Part shown: positions 9,415 to 19,078 of the stretch, piece by piece | Layout of the letters: every line of letters begins with the position of its first letter | How positions within the stretch are numbered: the first letter of the stretch is position 1 | Source: Rhodospirillaceae bacterium | GTDB lineage: Bacteria; Pseudomonadota; Alphaproteobacteria; TMED109 | DNA length: 64,000 nucleotides | Reading direction: 5' to 3' | Assembly (NCBI GenBank): GCA_902557845.1 | Contig: CACEBX010000002.1 | Span: 1 to 64,000, forward strand | Notes under the pieces: generated by a model | The model's input: the letters and a program-made list of their open reading frames with translations, nothing else | The model's database searches: none | Told to the model about the DNA's origin: nothing | Program-made: the position numbers and the translations under genes

Positions 9415-10353
9415 TTAGTATATAAAATTATATAATTTCAATGTATATAAAAAGTGAGGTGGAATTTCAGCTTCAACAAAATAATCTTTTTTATTAAGTT
9501 TAAAACTAATACTTTTAGCATGTAAATGCATTTTTGTATTGATGTCTAAAAATTTATTATTTTTTTTTTCTAAAAGTGTATACTTTTTATCTCCTAATAT
9601 AGGGCAGCCTTCAGAAAGTAAATGAACTCTTATCTGGTGAGTTTTTCCTGTTTTTGGGTATACTTCTAAAAGAGATAATCCTGCTTTATGATCAAGAGTT
9701 TTAAAATAAGTTATAGAATTTTTTTCTTTATTTTTAATAACTCTCATTTTTTCTATTTTATTAATTTTGATTTTATCAATCGCTTCTTTTATAGCTCCAA
9801 ATTCATGTTTAGGACTTCCCTCAACTAGTGTCCAATATGTTTTTTTTATATTATTTTCTCTAAATAAAAAAGTTATATTTTTAGCTGTTTCTTTTGACTT
9901 AGCTATAATTAAAATTCCTGTCGTATTTTTATCAATTCTGTGAGTTAGTCTTAATACTTTAGTTTTTGAACATAGGAAAGGCAATGCATCATCAATACTA
10001 AAATTAATCTTAGTACCACCTTGAACAGGTATCCCATATGGTTTATTTAAAATTATTATTTCATTATCTTCAAATATTATTGATTTTTTAAGAATGGTTT
10101 TAAAGTCATCATTTATATTATTTTTTTTTACTTTATTTTGAGCTAATTCTAAATCCTCTTTATAATAAATTTTATCTAGACAGTTAAGTTTATAGCTAGC
10201 TTTTTTTTTAAATCCATTAACCTTGAATGCTCCTGTTCTGATTTTTTTTTGAATTATTGAATAGGGTATTTGTGCAAAGTTTTTAAATAAAAATTTATCC
10301 AACCTTACACCGGCATCATTAGAGTTTGCTGTTATAAACTTTAGCTTAATCAT
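9415..10353 (-). CDS. rluC: Ribosomal large-subunit pseudouridine synthase, RluC/RluD type
   Basis: 312 aa. An N-terminal S4 RNA-binding domain (about 15-60, VRLDKFLFKNF) is followed by an RluA-family catalytic domain with the motif THRIDKNTTG, in which Asp141 is the catalytic aspartate. LNKPYGIPVQGG and KTGHQIRVH-like sequence (GKTHQIRVHL) are family landmarks. It isomerises specific uridines in 23S rRNA. RluC rather than RluD is inferred from the S4 domain and the alphaproteobacterial neighbourhood and is not certain. No Shine-Dalgarno is present: TATACT lies five bases before the ATG, pointing to a leaderless message starting between rplQ and this gene. Confidence 0.88.
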   Translation of the reverse strand: MIKLKFITANSNDAGVRLDKFLFKNFAQIPYSIIQKKIRTGAFKVNGFKKKASYKLNCLDKIYYKEDLELAQNKVKKNNINDDFKTILKKSIIFEDNEIIILNKPYGIPVQGGTKINFSIDDALPFLCSKTKVLRLTHRIDKNTTGILIIAKSKETAKNITFLFRENNIKKTYWTLVEGSPKHEFGAIKEAIDKIKINKIEKMRVIKNKEKNSITYFKTLDHKAGLSLLEVYPKTGKTHQIRVHLLSEGCPILGDKKYTLLEKKNNKFLDINTKMHLHAKSISFKLNKKDYFVEAEIPPHFLYTLKLYNFIY

Positions 10354-10358
10354 ATTAC

Positions 10359-10364
10359 AGTATA
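10359..10364 (-). promoter_or_regulatory. -10 element for leaderless rluC transcript
   Basis: TATACT followed by five bases and the rluC ATG, without a Shine-Dalgarno. No convincing -35 is visible at 16-18 bases. An inverted pair TACAGT/ACTGTA brackets the upstream region (about 10356-10398). Confidence 0.35.
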
Positions 10365-10409
10365 AACTTTATAAAAGTAATATATTTATAAAACTGTAGC
10401 TAAGAAATT

Positions 10410-10853
10410 TTATTTCACATCTTTCTTTTTTTCATCAGAATCTTTTATCTTTACCTCTTTATCTTCAGGCTTTACTATCTGGTTTTTTGCTTGCTTATTT
10501 CTATCTACAAATTCTATTATTGCCATCGGCGCAGAATCTCCATAACGATATCCCTTCTTAATTATTCTGGTATAGCCGCCTTTTCTCTCTTTATATCTTT
10601 CAGAAAGTTCATTTACGACTTTATTAAAGTCAGCTTTTTTAGGTAATCTAGAAATTAATTGTCTTTTAGCATGCAAGGTTCCTTTTTTTCCAATTGTAAT
10701 CATCTTCTCAACAAGAGGTCTTAAATCTTTAGCTTTAGGAAGTGTAGTAGTTATCTGTTCATGCTTAATTAAAGCTGCTGCTAAATTTTTAAAAAGGGCC
10801 TTTCTATGCGCACTGCTTCTATTTAATTTTCTTCCACTAATTCTATGTCTCAT
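10410..10853 (-). CDS. rplQ: 50S ribosomal protein L17
   Basis: L17, last gene of the alpha operon, 147 aa. The family N-terminus [20 protein letters not shown] is intact, and [19 protein letters not shown] is the conserved C-terminal core. The roughly 25 residues after it form a charged lysine/aspartate tail absent from short L17 forms such as that of E. coli, though tails are common in alphaproteobacteria. L17 binds 23S rRNA near the exit tunnel. It follows rpoA by 12 bases, and a 56-base gap separates it from rluC. Confidence 0.97.
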   Translation of the reverse strand: MRHRISGRKLNRSSAHRKALFKNLAAALIKHEQITTTLPKAKDLRPLVEKMITIGKKGTLHAKRQLISRLPKKADFNKVVNELSERYKERKGGYTRIIKKGYRYGDSAPMAIIEFVDRNKQAKNQIVKPEDKEVKIKDSDEKKKDVK

Positions 10854-10865
10854 ATCTGTTCCTAA

Positions 10866-11882
10866 TTAATAAGGGTCTTCTATTTGTTTTGCTAAACTTT
10901 CTATATTTTCAGGTGGCCAGTTTTCAATATGCATCCCTAAACCTAGGCCCATTTCAGAAAGCACTTCTCTAATTTCATTTAAAGATTTTCTTCCAAAATT
11001 AGGGGTCCTTAACATCTCATTTTCAGTTTTTAATACCAAGTCACCTATATACAAAATATTATCATTTTTTAAACAATTAGCTGAACGTACAGAAAGTTCT
11101 AATTCATCAACCTTTCTCAATAGATTTGGATTAAGTTTTGGCTCGCTTTGAGTTTCAACTTCTTTGACTTCTTCTTCTTCTTCAAAATTTACAAAGAACG
11201 AAGCTTGATCAGAAATAATTCTTCCAGCCAGAGCAACTGCATCCTCAGGCACTATTGTACCATTAGTTTTAATTTCCATGGTTAATTTATCATAATCTGT
11301 AGCTTGTCCAACTCTAGTATTCTCTACTTTATAAGCTACATTTCTTATGGGACTAAATATAGCATCTACTGGAATTAAACCTATGGGGTTATCTTTTGTA
11401 TTTGTTATTGATGATGGAACGTATCCTTTTCCTTCTTCTACTGTGAGGATCATTTTAAACTCTACTTCCTTATTAATATTACATATTATTAATTCAGGAT
11501 TTAATATATCTACATTTGCTAAAGGCTCTATCATGGATGCTGTTACCTGACAAGGTCCTTTAATTGAAAGGTTGAGTTTTTTTGTTCCACCTTCATGAAT
11601 TTTAACTGCTAGTTGTTTTACATTAAGTGTGATTTCTACAACATCCTCGGCTACTCCAGGAATTGAAGAAAATTCATGTAATACCTGATCAAATTTAACT
11701 GCTGTTACAGCAGCACCTCTTATAGAAGATAACAATACTCTTCTTAGTGCATTGCCCATAGTTTGACCAAAGCCTCTTTCAAGTGGCTCTACCACTAAAG
11801 TAGCATCTCTGAGTTTGTCATTGCCTGGAGTAAATTCAATTTTTGATGGTTTAATTAGTTCTTGCCAATTTTTTTGTAGCAC
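10866..11882 (-). CDS. rpoA: RNA polymerase alpha subunit
   Basis: 338 aa. The N-terminal assembly domain (about 1-235, with [17 protein letters not shown] for dimerisation and beta contacts) is joined by an acidic linker ([11 protein letters not shown]) to the C-terminal domain (about 255-325, [13 protein letters not shown] and [14 protein letters not shown]), which contacts UP-element DNA and activators. The start is GTG with an AAGGAA ribosome-binding site. It is translated between rpsK and rplQ, the standard alpha-operon position. rpsD, placed before rpoA in E. coli, is absent here, as is usual in alphaproteobacteria. Confidence 0.98.
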   Translation of the reverse strand: MLQKNWQELIKPSKIEFTPGNDKLRDATLVVEPLERGFGQTMGNALRRVLLSSIRGAAVTAVKFDQVLHEFSSIPGVAEDVVEITLNVKQLAVKIHEGGTKKLNLSIKGPCQVTASMIEPLANVDILNPELIICNINKEVEFKMILTVEEGKGYVPSSITNTKDNPIGLIPVDAIFSPIRNVAYKVENTRVGQATDYDKLTMEIKTNGTIVPEDAVALAGRIISDQASFFVNFEEEEEVKEVETQSEPKLNPNLLRKVDELELSVRSANCLKNDNILYIGDLVLKTENEMLRTPNFGRKSLNEIREVLSEMGLGLGMHIENWPPENIESLAKQIEDPY

Positions 11883-11935
11883 TTTGTAATTCCTTATATT
11901 ATTAGTGATTAATTATTAAGTATTAAATTTCTTTC

Positions 11936-12316
11936 CTAAACTCTCCTTCTTTTAGGAGGTCTACATCCATTGTGAGGTATAGGAGTAACGTCTTTAATTG
12001 AAGTTATTATAAATCCAGTTGCTTGAAGAGCTCTAAGAGCAGACTCTCTTCCTGCTCCAGGACCTCTTACCTGAATTTCTATAGTTTTAACACCATTCTC
12101 CTGAGCTTTTTTTCCAGCATTTTCTGCAGCTAATTGAGCAGCAAAAGGTGTAGATTTTCTGGACCCTTTAAACCCCTCAGACCCTGCTGAAGACCATGAG
12201 ATTGTATTCCCTTTAGAATCAGTAATTGTTATTATAGTATTATTAAATGTTGCATTAACATGTGCAACACCCATTGGGATATTTTTTTTAATTTTTTTCT
12301 TTTTAGTTTCTGCCAT
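11936..12316 (-). CDS. rpsK: 30S ribosomal protein S11
   Basis: S11, 126 aa from the ATG at 12316. A longer frame reaches 12379 but would run well into rpsM, and the family starts near MAETKKKK, so I use the shorter form, seven bases after the rpsM stop. Conserved landmarks are [28 protein letters not shown] and the basic C-terminus [12 protein letters not shown]11 helps form the mRNA path on the 30S platform with S7. Confidence 0.97.
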   Translation of the reverse strand: MAETKKKKIKKNIPMGVAHVNATFNNTIITITDSKGNTISWSSAGSEGFKGSRKSTPFAAQLAAENAGKKAQENGVKTIEIQVRGPGAGRESALRALQATGFIITSIKDVTPIPHNGCRPPKRRRV

Positions 12317-12323
12317 TCTATCT

Positions 12324-12695
12324 CTAAGCCTTCTTTTTTCCTGAAATTGGAGCTGATTTACCTTTTCTGGTTCTAGCATTAGTGTTAGTTCTTTGACCTC
12401 GAACTGGTAAACCCTTCCTATGCCTTAAGCCTCTGTAGCAACCAAGGTCTATAAGTCTCTTAAGGTTAACTGTAATTTCTCTTCTTAAATCACCTTCAAC
12501 TGTGTAATTTTTTTCAACTATATCTCTTATTTTAGATAATTCATCTTCGGTAAGACTATTAACTCTTTTATTGGCATCTAAAGATGCAACTTTACATATT
12601 TGTTTAGCCCTAGTAGCACCAATACCATAAACATATGTTAAAGCGACTTCTATTCTCTTACCACTAGGTATATTTACACCTGATATCCTTGCCAA
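12324..12695 (-). CDS. rpsM: 30S ribosomal protein S13
   Basis: S13, 123 aa, at the head of the 30S subunit, contacting P-site tRNA and the 50S bridge. [10 protein letters not shown] and [19 protein letters not shown] are diagnostic. The start codon is TTG, supported by AGGAG six bases upstream and by the family N-terminus beginning exactly there. A strong promoter lies just upstream, so rpsM begins its own unit (rpsM-rpsK-rpoA-rplQ) apart from read-through out of secY-adk. rpmJ, often found next to rpsM, is absent. Confidence 0.97.
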   Translation of the reverse strand: MARISGVNIPSGKRIEVALTYVYGIGATRAKQICKVASLDANKRVNSLTEDELSKIRDIVEKNYTVEGDLRREITVNLKRLIDLGCYRGLRHRKGLPVRGQRTNTNARTRKGKSAPISGKKKA

Positions 12696-12733
12696 CTTAT
12701 TCTCCTAAATGAAATTTTCTTTTAAAAAGCTTT

Positions 12734-12761
12734 ATTATAGTAAAGGTTTTAATCAAGTCAA
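12734..12761 (-). promoter_or_regulatory. Sigma70-like promoter of the rpsM-rpsK-rpoA-rplQ unit
   Basis: TTGACT (12756-12761), 16-base spacer, TATAAT (12734-12739). It lies in the 72-base gap between adk and rpsM, with about 30 bases from the predicted start site to the TTG start of rpsM and an AGGAG in the leader. One of the best promoter matches in the window. Confidence 0.75.
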
Positions 12762-12767
12762 CTAACA

Positions 12768-13316
12768 TTATATACCTATTACTTTTTTAATATCATCGAA
12801 AACTTTTTCTATATCTTGCATTCCATTAATATTAAACAATATTTCTCTATTTTCATAAAATGGTATTAACGGTTGAGTCAGACTGTTATAAGATTTAAAT
12901 CTATTTTTTATAATTTCTGGCTTGTCATCAGACCTTCCTCTATCAATAAGCCTTTTTATTATACTTTCTTCATCTACTTTAATTCTTAAAACATATTCAA
13001 TTTTTTGATTTTTCTCCAATAAAGAGTCTAATCCAATTGCTTGATTTATAGTCCTAGGAAATCCATCTAGTACAAAACCATTTACACAATCTTCAAGGGC
13101 TATTCTTTCCTTTACAATAGATAGTACTATTTCATCAGATACTAGTCCTCCATTTTCCATAATTTCTTTAGCCTTTTTTCCAACATCAGAACCTGAAGTA
13201 ACTGCTTCTCTTAACATATCCCCAGTGGACAAATGAGGCACTTTTAAACTTTCACAAATATTTATTGCCTGTGTTCCTTTTCCGCTTCCAGGAGGACCAA
13301 ATAATATAATATTCAC
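12768..13316 (-). CDS. adk: Adenylate kinase (short form)
   Basis: 182 aa; catalyses ATP + AMP to 2 ADP. The P-loop GPPGSGKGTQ is at 7-16, and STGDMLR and DGFPRT form the AMP-binding region. The lid is the short type: where long forms carry a 25-30 residue zinc or beta lid, this protein has only the short stretch LIDRGRSDDKPEII. Short-lid Adk is common in alphaproteobacteria. The ATG overlaps the last base of the secY stop, the usual secY-adk coupling. Confidence 0.96.
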   Translation of the reverse strand: MNIILFGPPGSGKGTQAINICESLKVPHLSTGDMLREAVTSGSDVGKKAKEIMENGGLVSDEIVLSIVKERIALEDCVNGFVLDGFPRTINQAIGLDSLLEKNQKIEYVLRIKVDEESIIKRLIDRGRSDDKPEIIKNRFKSYNSLTQPLIPFYENREILFNINGMQDIEKVFDDIKKVIGI

Positions 13317-14656
13317 TAAATTCTTCCCCTAAGTTTTGCTTTTTTTATTAAGCCTTCATACTGATGAGCAATAAGATGAGAATGTACCTGTGCTACCAAA
13401 TCCATGGTTACAGTCACAACTATAAGCAAGCTAGTTCCTCCTAAGTAAAAAGGAACAGAGTACCTTGAAATAAGAAGTTCTGGAAGCAAACAAACTGCAC
13501 TCAAGTAAATTGCACCAATTACAGTAAGCCTAGTTAGAATAAAGTCTATATAATCTGCAGTAGCTTCGCCTGGCCTTATTCCAGGAACAAAACCACCATT
13601 GTTCTTAATATTATCCGCAGTATCTTTAGCATTAAAGACTACGCTAGTGTAAAAAAATGCAAAAAAAACAATTGCAGATACATATAAAAGCATATAAAGA
13701 GGCTGCCCTCTTCCTAGTAATGATGTTATGTTCAACAACCAGTCTGGTCCACTACCAGCATTGATACTAATTGCTGTTACAGGCAATAACAATATTGAAG
13801 AAGCAAAAATAGGAGGTATAACTCCAGCAGTATTTATTTTAAGTGGAAGATGACTGGCTTGGCCTTGCATAACTTTCATACCAACTTGTCTTTTTGGATA
13901 TTGTATTATTATTCTTCTTTGACCTCTTTCCATAAAAACTATAAAAGTAATTACTAAAACTGCTAAAATTAAAAAAAATAATATTAATAATCCAGATATG
14001 GCACCAGTTTTTCCTAGCTCTAAAGTAGAAATTAAAGCAGCTGGTAACTCAGCAACAATTCCTGCCATAATTATTAAAGAAATTCCATTTCCTATTCCTC
14101 TAGCAGTTATCTGTTCTCCTAACCACATTAAAAAAACAGTAGCCCCCGTAAGAGTAATTACAGTAGTAATTTTAAAAAAAAGTCCAGGGTTGTCTATAGC
14201 AGGTCCTTGAGAATTAGTCATTCCTTCTAATCCAGAAGCTATGCCTAAGGCTTGAATACTTGCTAAAAAAACTGTTCCATACCTAGTATATTGAGTTATT
14301 TTTTGCCTTCCACTTTCTCCATCCTTTTTAAGCTGGGCTAAGTGAGACGAAGTGGAGGACATTAATTGTATAATTATAGAAGCAGAAATATAGGGCATTA
14401 TATTTAAAGCAAATATTGACATTCTACTCAAGGCGCCTCCAGCAAACATATCAAACATTCCAAATATACCGCCTGTATTTTGATTAAATATATCATCTAG
14501 GGCTCCAGGATTAACTCCCGGAAGAGGAATATAAGTTCCAAGCCTATAAACTACTAATGCTAATAGTGTAAAAATTATCCTATTTTTTAGTTCAGTCGCC
14601 TTTGCTAAAGCGCCAAAATTTACAGAGGATGCGAGTTGTTCAGCAGCTGAAGGCAT
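13316..14656 (-). CDS. secY: Preprotein translocase subunit SecY
   Basis: 446 aa, ten predicted transmembrane helices, the protein-conducting channel of the inner membrane. FRLGTYIPLPGVNP-like sequence near residue 45 and GIGNGISLIIMAGI (about 190) are family signatures. The cytoplasmic loops used for SecA and ribosome binding are present (MERGQRRI; VPGIRPGEATADYI). It lies between rplO and adk, the standard spc order. Its partner secE is at 39535-39726; secG is not in the window. Confidence 0.98.
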   Translation of the reverse strand: MPSAAEQLASSVNFGALAKATELKNRIIFTLLALVVYRLGTYIPLPGVNPGALDDIFNQNTGGIFGMFDMFAGGALSRMSIFALNIMPYISASIIIQLMSSTSSHLAQLKKDGESGRQKITQYTRYGTVFLASIQALGIASGLEGMTNSQGPAIDNPGLFFKITTVITLTGATVFLMWLGEQITARGIGNGISLIIMAGIVAELPAALISTLELGKTGAISGLLILFFLILAVLVITFIVFMERGQRRIIIQYPKRQVGMKVMQGQASHLPLKINTAGVIPPIFASSILLLPVTAISINAGSGPDWLLNITSLLGRGQPLYMLLYVSAIVFFAFFYTSVVFNAKDTADNIKNNGGFVPGIRPGEATADYIDFILTRLTVIGAIYLSAVCLLPELLISRYSVPFYLGGTSLLIVVTVTMDLVAQVHSHLIAHQYEGLIKKAKLRGRI

Positions 14657-14658
14657 TA

Positions 14659-15168
14659 TTATTGCTCCTGTTTTTTAGGCTTTTGTTTTTTCTGATCTGG
14701 CTTCTTTTCAGAAACTTCTAAAATCAGTTTTCCTTTGCTTTTAGAAATGCTTTCAGAAGCTTTTTTACTAGCTTTATCTACTTTAATCGTAATACTATGA
14801 CTCAATTTTCCATTAGCTAGTAGTTTAATGCCTAGACTATTTTTACGAATTAAACCAGCCTTCAAAAGTTCTATCTTTGCTATCTCTTTTGAGGGATTTA
14901 GCTTTTTAGAGGATATTGCTTTATCTATATCTTTAAGATTTATAATCGAAAATTCTTTTCTAAATGGATTTTTGAAACCTCTTTTAGGTAGCCTTCTGTG
15001 AAGAGGCATTTGACCTCCTTCAAAACCTTTTATAGAAACACCAGATCTGGATTTTTGTCCCTTATGTCCTGCTCCAGAAGTTTTTCCCTTACCAGAACCT
15101 ATTCCTCTACCTACCCTTTTAGGTTTTTTAATGGACCCTTTATCAACAATACTATTTAATTTTAACAT
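14659..15168 (-). CDS. rplO: 50S ribosomal protein L15
   Basis: L15, 169 aa. The glycine-rich N-terminus [20 protein letters not shown], which threads into 23S rRNA, and the segment [17 protein letters not shown] are diagnostic. The C-terminus ends in a lysine/proline/glutamine-rich tail, one of several basic tails on ribosomal proteins in this genome. Two bases separate it from secY and three from rpmD. Confidence 0.97.
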   Translation of the reverse strand: MLKLNSIVDKGSIKKPKRVGRGIGSGKGKTSGAGHKGQKSRSGVSIKGFEGGQMPLHRRLPKRGFKNPFRKEFSIINLKDIDKAISSKKLNPSKEIAKIELLKAGLIRKNSLGIKLLANGKLSHSITIKVDKASKKASESISKSKGKLILEVSEKKPDQKKQKPKKQEQ

Positions 15169-15171
15169 AAT

Positions 15172-15363
15172 TTATTTAATTTCATATTTTACTAAATGTG
15201 CTACTTTTTTAACCATACCAAAAATACTTTCATTGTAATCTAATACTTTTGTTCTATTTAATTTATTTAATCCAAGTCCAATCAAACACTTTTTCTGATA
15301 GCCTTTCCTTCCTATTGGACTTGCTATTTGGGTAACAACTAAAGTTTTTTTTGTTTTATTCAT
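15172..15363 (-). CDS. rpmD: 50S ribosomal protein L30
   Basis: L30, 63 aa, the small bacterial form. The pattern VTQIASPIGRKGYQKKCLIGLGLNKLN matches the family only in broken form when written out; key pieces are SPIGRK and LGLNKLN. It follows rpsE without any gap and precedes rplO, exactly its conserved place. L30 is absent from some bacterial lineages, so its retention here is informative. Confidence 0.95.
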   Translation of the reverse strand: MNKTKKTLVVTQIASPIGRKGYQKKCLIGLGLNKLNRTKVLDYNESIFGMVKKVAHLVKYEIK

Positions 15364-15969
15364 CTACTTATTATCTTTCTTGTTATCTTCTTTTTTATCT
15401 TTCTTGGATTTTTTATTATTACTTTCTTCTTCACGATCTTTGGACTCAATATTTGTTTTTTTTCCAAAAATACTACTTACTTTTAAACCTCTTCTAGATG
15501 CAATGCTTCTTGGTGATTGAATATTTTTTAAACCTTCAAATGTTGCCCTTACCATATTATAAGGACTAGAACTTCCAACTGACTTTGAAACAACATCTTG
15601 AATTCCTAAAGTTTCAAACACTGCCCTCATTGGACCTCCTGCAATTATTCCAGTGCCAGGTGGAGCGGTTCTCAAAATAACTTTTGATGCCCCATGTCTT
15701 CCTTTAATATCATGGTGAATAGTTCTACCTTCTTTTAAAGGAATTCTTAGCATTTTAATTTTTGCTTTTTGAGTAGCCTTTTTAATTGCCTCAGGAACTT
15801 CTTTTGCTTTACCGGTACCAAATCCTACTCTACCTTTTGTATCGCCAACTACTACTAATGCAGCAAAACCAAATCTCCTACCGCCTTTTACAACTTTTGC
15901 TACTCTATTAATACTAACTAGTTTTTCAGTTAATTCAGTTCCATCCATGCTTTTTATTTCTTTTTCCAT
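15364..15969 (-). CDS. rpsE: 30S ribosomal protein S5
   Basis: S5, 201 aa. The double-stranded RNA-binding-like N-terminal domain ([18 protein letters not shown]) and the second domain ([28 protein letters not shown]) are complete. S5 forms part of the mRNA entry channel and influences fidelity. About 30 residues at the C-terminus are a lysine/aspartate/asparagine-rich low-complexity tail. It lies between rplR (10-base gap) and rpmD (no gap). Confidence 0.97.
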   Translation of the reverse strand: MEKEIKSMDGTELTEKLVSINRVAKVVKGGRRFGFAALVVVGDTKGRVGFGTGKAKEVPEAIKKATQKAKIKMLRIPLKEGRTIHHDIKGRHGASKVILRTAPPGTGIIAGGPMRAVFETLGIQDVVSKSVGSSSPYNMVRATFEGLKNIQSPRSIASRRGLKVSSIFGKKTNIESKDREEESNNKKSKKDKKEDNKKDNK

Positions 15970-15979
15970 TTATAAATAC

Positions 15980-16348
15980 CTAAAACTTTAAACCTTCTTT
16001 TCTAACTGCTTCTGCAAATATTTTCACTCTTCCATGATAAAGGTATCCTCCTCTATCAAAAACAACACTTTTAATTCCCTTTTTCTCAGCTCTTTTTGCT
16101 ATCTCTAAACCTATATATTCTGCGGCGCTTTTATTTCCACCTTTATCTTTTAGCTTCTTTTTTATGTCTTTTTCTAGAGTAGAAGCTGACACTAAAGTAA
16201 TCCCTTTTTTATCATCTATTATTTGAGAATAAAAATTAGTATTACTCCTGAAAACAGTTAATCTAAAATCAACAGTAGAATTAGATTTTAATCTAAACCT
16301 ATTCCTTGATTTTCTTTTTGTTAATAGTATTTTACTTTTTGCGCTCAT
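15980..16348 (-). CDS. rplR: 50S ribosomal protein L18
   Basis: L18, 122 aa, binds 5S rRNA together with L5 and L25. [19 protein letters not shown] and the C-terminal [20 protein letters not shown] are diagnostic. The N-terminal 25 residues are basic and probably disordered when free. It starts at the base before the rplF stop, so the two are likely translationally coupled. Confidence 0.97.
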   Translation of the reverse strand: MSAKSKILLTKRKSRNRFRLKSNSTVDFRLTVFRSNTNFYSQIIDDKKGITLVSASTLEKDIKKKLKDKGGNKSAAEYIGLEIAKRAEKKGIKSVVFDRGGYLYHGRVKIFAEAVRKEGLKF

Positions 16349-16882
16349 TTACTTTTTCTTACCTTCTTTTCTTCTAATAAATTCTTCTTGGTATTTTATA
16401 CCCTTTCCTTTATATGGCTCTGGCTTCCTTAACCTTCTAATTTCAGATGAAAACTGGCCTACTTTTTGTTTATCAATTCCAGAAACTAAAATTTCAGTAG
16501 GCTTAGTACATTTGACTTCCAAGTCATTAGGAATTGCCAATTTTATATCATGGCTATATCCTAATTGCAAAGTTAATATATTGCTTTCAATAGAGGCTCG
16601 ATAGCCTACACCATTTATTTCTAGTATTTTTGAAAATCCCTCTGAAACACCAGTTACCATATTATTAATCAAAGTTCTTGTCATTCCCCAACTAGCTTTA
16701 GCATCCTTGCTATCATTTAAAGGAATAACTCTAACTTTATCTTGTTCCTTTTCTAATTTTACAGTGTCTGGAAAATTAGCATTCAATTCTCCTTTAGCTC
16801 CTTTTATTGTAATACCATTTTCTATAATAGAAACATCAATTCCATCTGGTAAATCTATTATTTTTTTTCCTACTCTAGACAT
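16349..16882 (-). CDS. rplF: 50S ribosomal protein L6
   Basis: L6, 177 aa, two repeated alpha-beta domains. The N-terminus MSRVGKKIIDLP and the C-terminal rRNA-binding signature KPEPYKGKGIKYQ are intact. L6 sits near the sarcin-ricin loop and contacts the elongation-factor site. Three bases separate it from rpsH. Confidence 0.97.
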   Translation of the reverse strand: MSRVGKKIIDLPDGIDVSIIENGITIKGAKGELNANFPDTVKLEKEQDKVRVIPLNDSKDAKASWGMTRTLINNMVTGVSEGFSKILEINGVGYRASIESNILTLQLGYSHDIKLAIPNDLEVKCTKPTEILVSGIDKQKVGQFSSEIRRLRKPEPYKGKGIKYQEEFIRRKEGKKK

Positions 16883-16885
16883 ATT

Positions 16886-17281
16886 TTAATAAACTCTGCA
16901 TAAAACTTCTCCTCCGATGTTAATTTCTTTGGCTTTGAAATTAGTCATAACACCTTTGGATGTAGATACTATAGAAACCCCCATATTGTTTTTATAAACT
17001 GGCATACTTTTTACTGAAGAGTAAATTCTTAGGCCTGGTTTAGAAATTCTTACAATTTTTTTAATAACAGGGTCTCCATGAAAGTACTTGAGAGATATTT
17101 CAATATCCTTGCCTTTGATACCTTCGATCTCAACAAAGTCTCTTATAAAACCTTCTTCTTTTAAAACTTTTAATATAGCTAGTTTAATTTTAGAAGAAGG
17201 ACAGGTTACATTAGCTTTTTTAACCTGCTGCCCATTTCTTATTCTGGTAAGTAAATCACTGATAGGGTCTGTCATTGTCAT
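16886..17281 (-). CDS. rpsH: 30S ribosomal protein S8
   Basis: S8, 131 aa, primary 16S rRNA binder. It begins MTMTDPISDLLTRIRNGQ and ends with the family signature SIVSTSKGVMTNFKA. In E. coli S8 is the autogenous repressor of the spc operon, acting near rplE; I see no obvious S8 target in the short gaps here. It follows rpsN by ten bases. Confidence 0.97.
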   Translation of the reverse strand: MTMTDPISDLLTRIRNGQQVKKANVTCPSSKIKLAILKVLKEEGFIRDFVEIEGIKGKDIEISLKYFHGDPVIKKIVRISKPGLRIYSSVKSMPVYKNNMGVSIVSTSKGVMTNFKAKEINIGGEVLCRVY

Positions 17282-17291
17282 TTTATTTCCT

Positions 17292-17597
17292 TTACCAACT
17301 AGCCTTAATCATACCAGGTATTTGTCCTGATGCTGCTAAATCTCTTAATGCAATCCTAGATAACTTTACTCTTCTGTAAAAACCTCTTGGCCTTCCTGAT
17401 AATTCGCACCTATTTCTTACTCTTACAGCGCATCCATTTTTGGGCAAAGAAGCTAACTTTGTAACAGCTTGGAATCTATCCTCAGGAGTTGTCTTTTTAT
17501 TCATTATAATTTTTTTTAACTCTTTTCTTTTCTCAGAGAATTTTTCAACTTTCTTTATTCTCGATTTATTTTTTTCTATAGCACTTTTTTTTGCCAA
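17292..17597 (-). CDS. rpsN: 30S ribosomal protein S14 (long, zinc-independent form)
   Basis: S14, 101 aa. This is the long form that lacks the zinc ribbon CxxC pairs of the short form. [16 protein letters not shown] and the C-terminal [11 protein letters not shown] are diagnostic. It lies between rplE and rpsH as expected. Only one rpsN copy is visible here. Confidence 0.97.
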   Translation of the reverse strand: MAKKSAIEKNKSRIKKVEKFSEKRKELKKIIMNKKTTPEDRFQAVTKLASLPKNGCAVRVRNRCELSGRPRGFYRRVKLSRIALRDLAASGQIPGMIKASW

Positions 17598-17608
17598 AAC
17601 TTTCTCCT

Positions 17609-18148
17609 TTAAATATTAATAGGTAAATTAAACTTCTTTAATAATTCTAGTCCCTGCTGATCATTTCTTGCACTTGTCACTATTGTAATATCCATACCTC
17701 TAAGTTCATCTAAATTATCGTAATCTATTTCAGGGAATACAATTTGCTCTTTAAGCCCAAGAGAATAGTTGCCTCTTCCATCAAAACTTTTCTTTGAAAG
17801 CCCTCTAAAGTCTCTTACTCTAGGCAAAGCTATATTAACTAACCTATCTAAAAATTCGTACATTCTAGTTTTTCTCAAAGTTACTTTTACTCCTACGTTA
17901 CTACCTTCTCTTAGTTTAAACCCTGCAACAGATTTTCTAGCCTTAGTAACAACTGGCTGCTGTCCGCTGATTAATTTCATGTCACTAAGAGCACTCTCTA
18001 TCTTTCCTTTTTCCTGGGAGGCTTTTCCTACTCCCATATTTACCGTAATTTTTTTCAACTTTGGAACTGCCATATCATTTTTTATTTTCAAACTCTCTTT
18101 AAGAGACTTTTTAATTTCTTTTTCGTATAATTCTTTTAATCTAGCCAT
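17609..18148 (-). CDS. rplE: 50S ribosomal protein L5
   Basis: L5, 179 aa, binds 5S rRNA and contacts P-site t[38 protein letters not shown] and the terminal [17 protein letters not shown] are diagnostic. Its start overlaps the final base of the rplX stop by one base. It is followed by an 11-base gap before rpsN. Confidence 0.97.
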   Translation of the reverse strand: MARLKELYEKEIKKSLKESLKIKNDMAVPKLKKITVNMGVGKASQEKGKIESALSDMKLISGQQPVVTKARKSVAGFKLREGSNVGVKVTLRKTRMYEFLDRLVNIALPRVRDFRGLSKKSFDGRGNYSLGLKEQIVFPEIDYDNLDELRGMDITIVTSARNDQQGLELLKKFNLPINI

Positions 18149-18471
18149 TATTTATCAATAACCTCTCCGGTAAGTTTGCTAAAACGAACTTTTCTTCCAT
18201 CCTGTAAAAATTTATAACCAATTTTCGTTGCTTTATTTTTTGTACTCTCTAAAAATGCAATATTAGAAATATTTATAGGGCTTTCTTTCTCCTTTATACC
18301 CCCAGGATCATTTTGTGTAGGTTTAGTGTGTCTTTTCACTATGTTAATTCCTCTAACGGTTACCTTATTTTTTTCAGGAAATACCTTAAGCACTTCTCCT
18401 GTGTCTCCTTTATTTTTTCCTGCAGTGACTATAACTTTATCTCCTTTTTTTAATTTTATTTTAACAACCAT
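18148..18471 (-). CDS. rplX: 50S ribosomal protein L24
   Basis: L24, 107 aa, an assembly-initiator protein with a KOW motif ([20 protein letters not shown]) near the N-terminus and [12 protein letters not shown] in the middle. One-base overlaps at both ends, with rplN and rplE, make a tightly coupled set. Confidence 0.97.
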   Translation of the reverse strand: MVVKIKLKKGDKVIVTAGKNKGDTGEVLKVFPEKNKVTVRGINIVKRHTKPTQNDPGGIKEKESPINISNIAFLESTKNKATKIGYKFLQDGRKVRFSKLTGEVIDK

Positions 18472-18839
18472 TACAAAACCTCCGGAGCAAGAGAAACAAT
18501 TTTCATAAACTTCTTTGCTCTTAATTCCCTAGTTACAGGTCCAAAAATTCTAGTTCCTATAGGCTCTTGTTGTTTGTTAATTAAAACTGCAGCATTTTTA
18601 TCAAACCTTATAGCACTTCCATCATTTCTTCTAATTTCTTTTGCAGTTCTAACTATTACTGCGTGATGCACATCACCCTTATTTACTTTTCCTCTAGGTA
18701 TAGCCTCTTTTATAGAAACTATTATTACATCTCCTACGCTAGCAAATCTCCTTTTTGAACCTCCAATAACCTTTATACATTGGACTCTTCTAGCTCCTGA
18801 ATTATCTGCTACCTCTAAATTGGTCTCATTTATTATCAT
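18471..18839 (-). CDS. rplN: 50S ribosomal protein L14
   Basis: L14, 122 aa from the ATG at 18839. A longer frame begins at 18869, but the family N-terminus is [16 protein letters not shown] and 122 residues is the usual length, so I use the later start. [14 protein letters not shown] and FGPVTRELR are diagnostic. It starts 14 bases after rpsQ ends. Confidence 0.97.
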   Translation of the reverse strand: MIINETNLEVADNSGARRVQCIKVIGGSKRRFASVGDVIIVSIKEAIPRGKVNKGDVHHAVIVRTAKEIRRNDGSAIRFDKNAAVLINKQQEPIGTRIFGPVTRELRAKKFMKIVSLAPEVL

Positions 18840-18853
18840 TTTTATTCCTAACT

Positions 18854-19078
18854 CTAAATAACTACCCAAGTTTTTAATTTAGAAATTGGCTTAGTTTCTT
18901 GTATAGATACCTTATCTCCAATTTTTAAACCGTTGCTTTCATCATGGGCATGATATTTTTTATATTTTTTTATATACTTTTTGTAAATAGGGTGTTTTAG
19001 CATCCTTTCAACTTTTACTACAACAGTTTTAGTGTTGCTAGCACTACATACAGTACCATTTAGAACTCTTCTAGGCAT
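18854..19078 (-). CDS. rpsQ: 30S ribosomal protein S17
   Basis: S17, 74 aa, an OB-fold 16S rRNA-binding protein. [29 protein letters not shown] and the terminal [18 protein letters not shown] match the family. Its start overlaps the end of rpmC by eight bases. Confidence 0.96.
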   Translation of the reverse strand: MPRRVLNGTVCSASNTKTVVVKVERMLKHPIYKKYIKKYKKYHAHDESNGLKIGDKVSIQETKPISKLKTWVVI

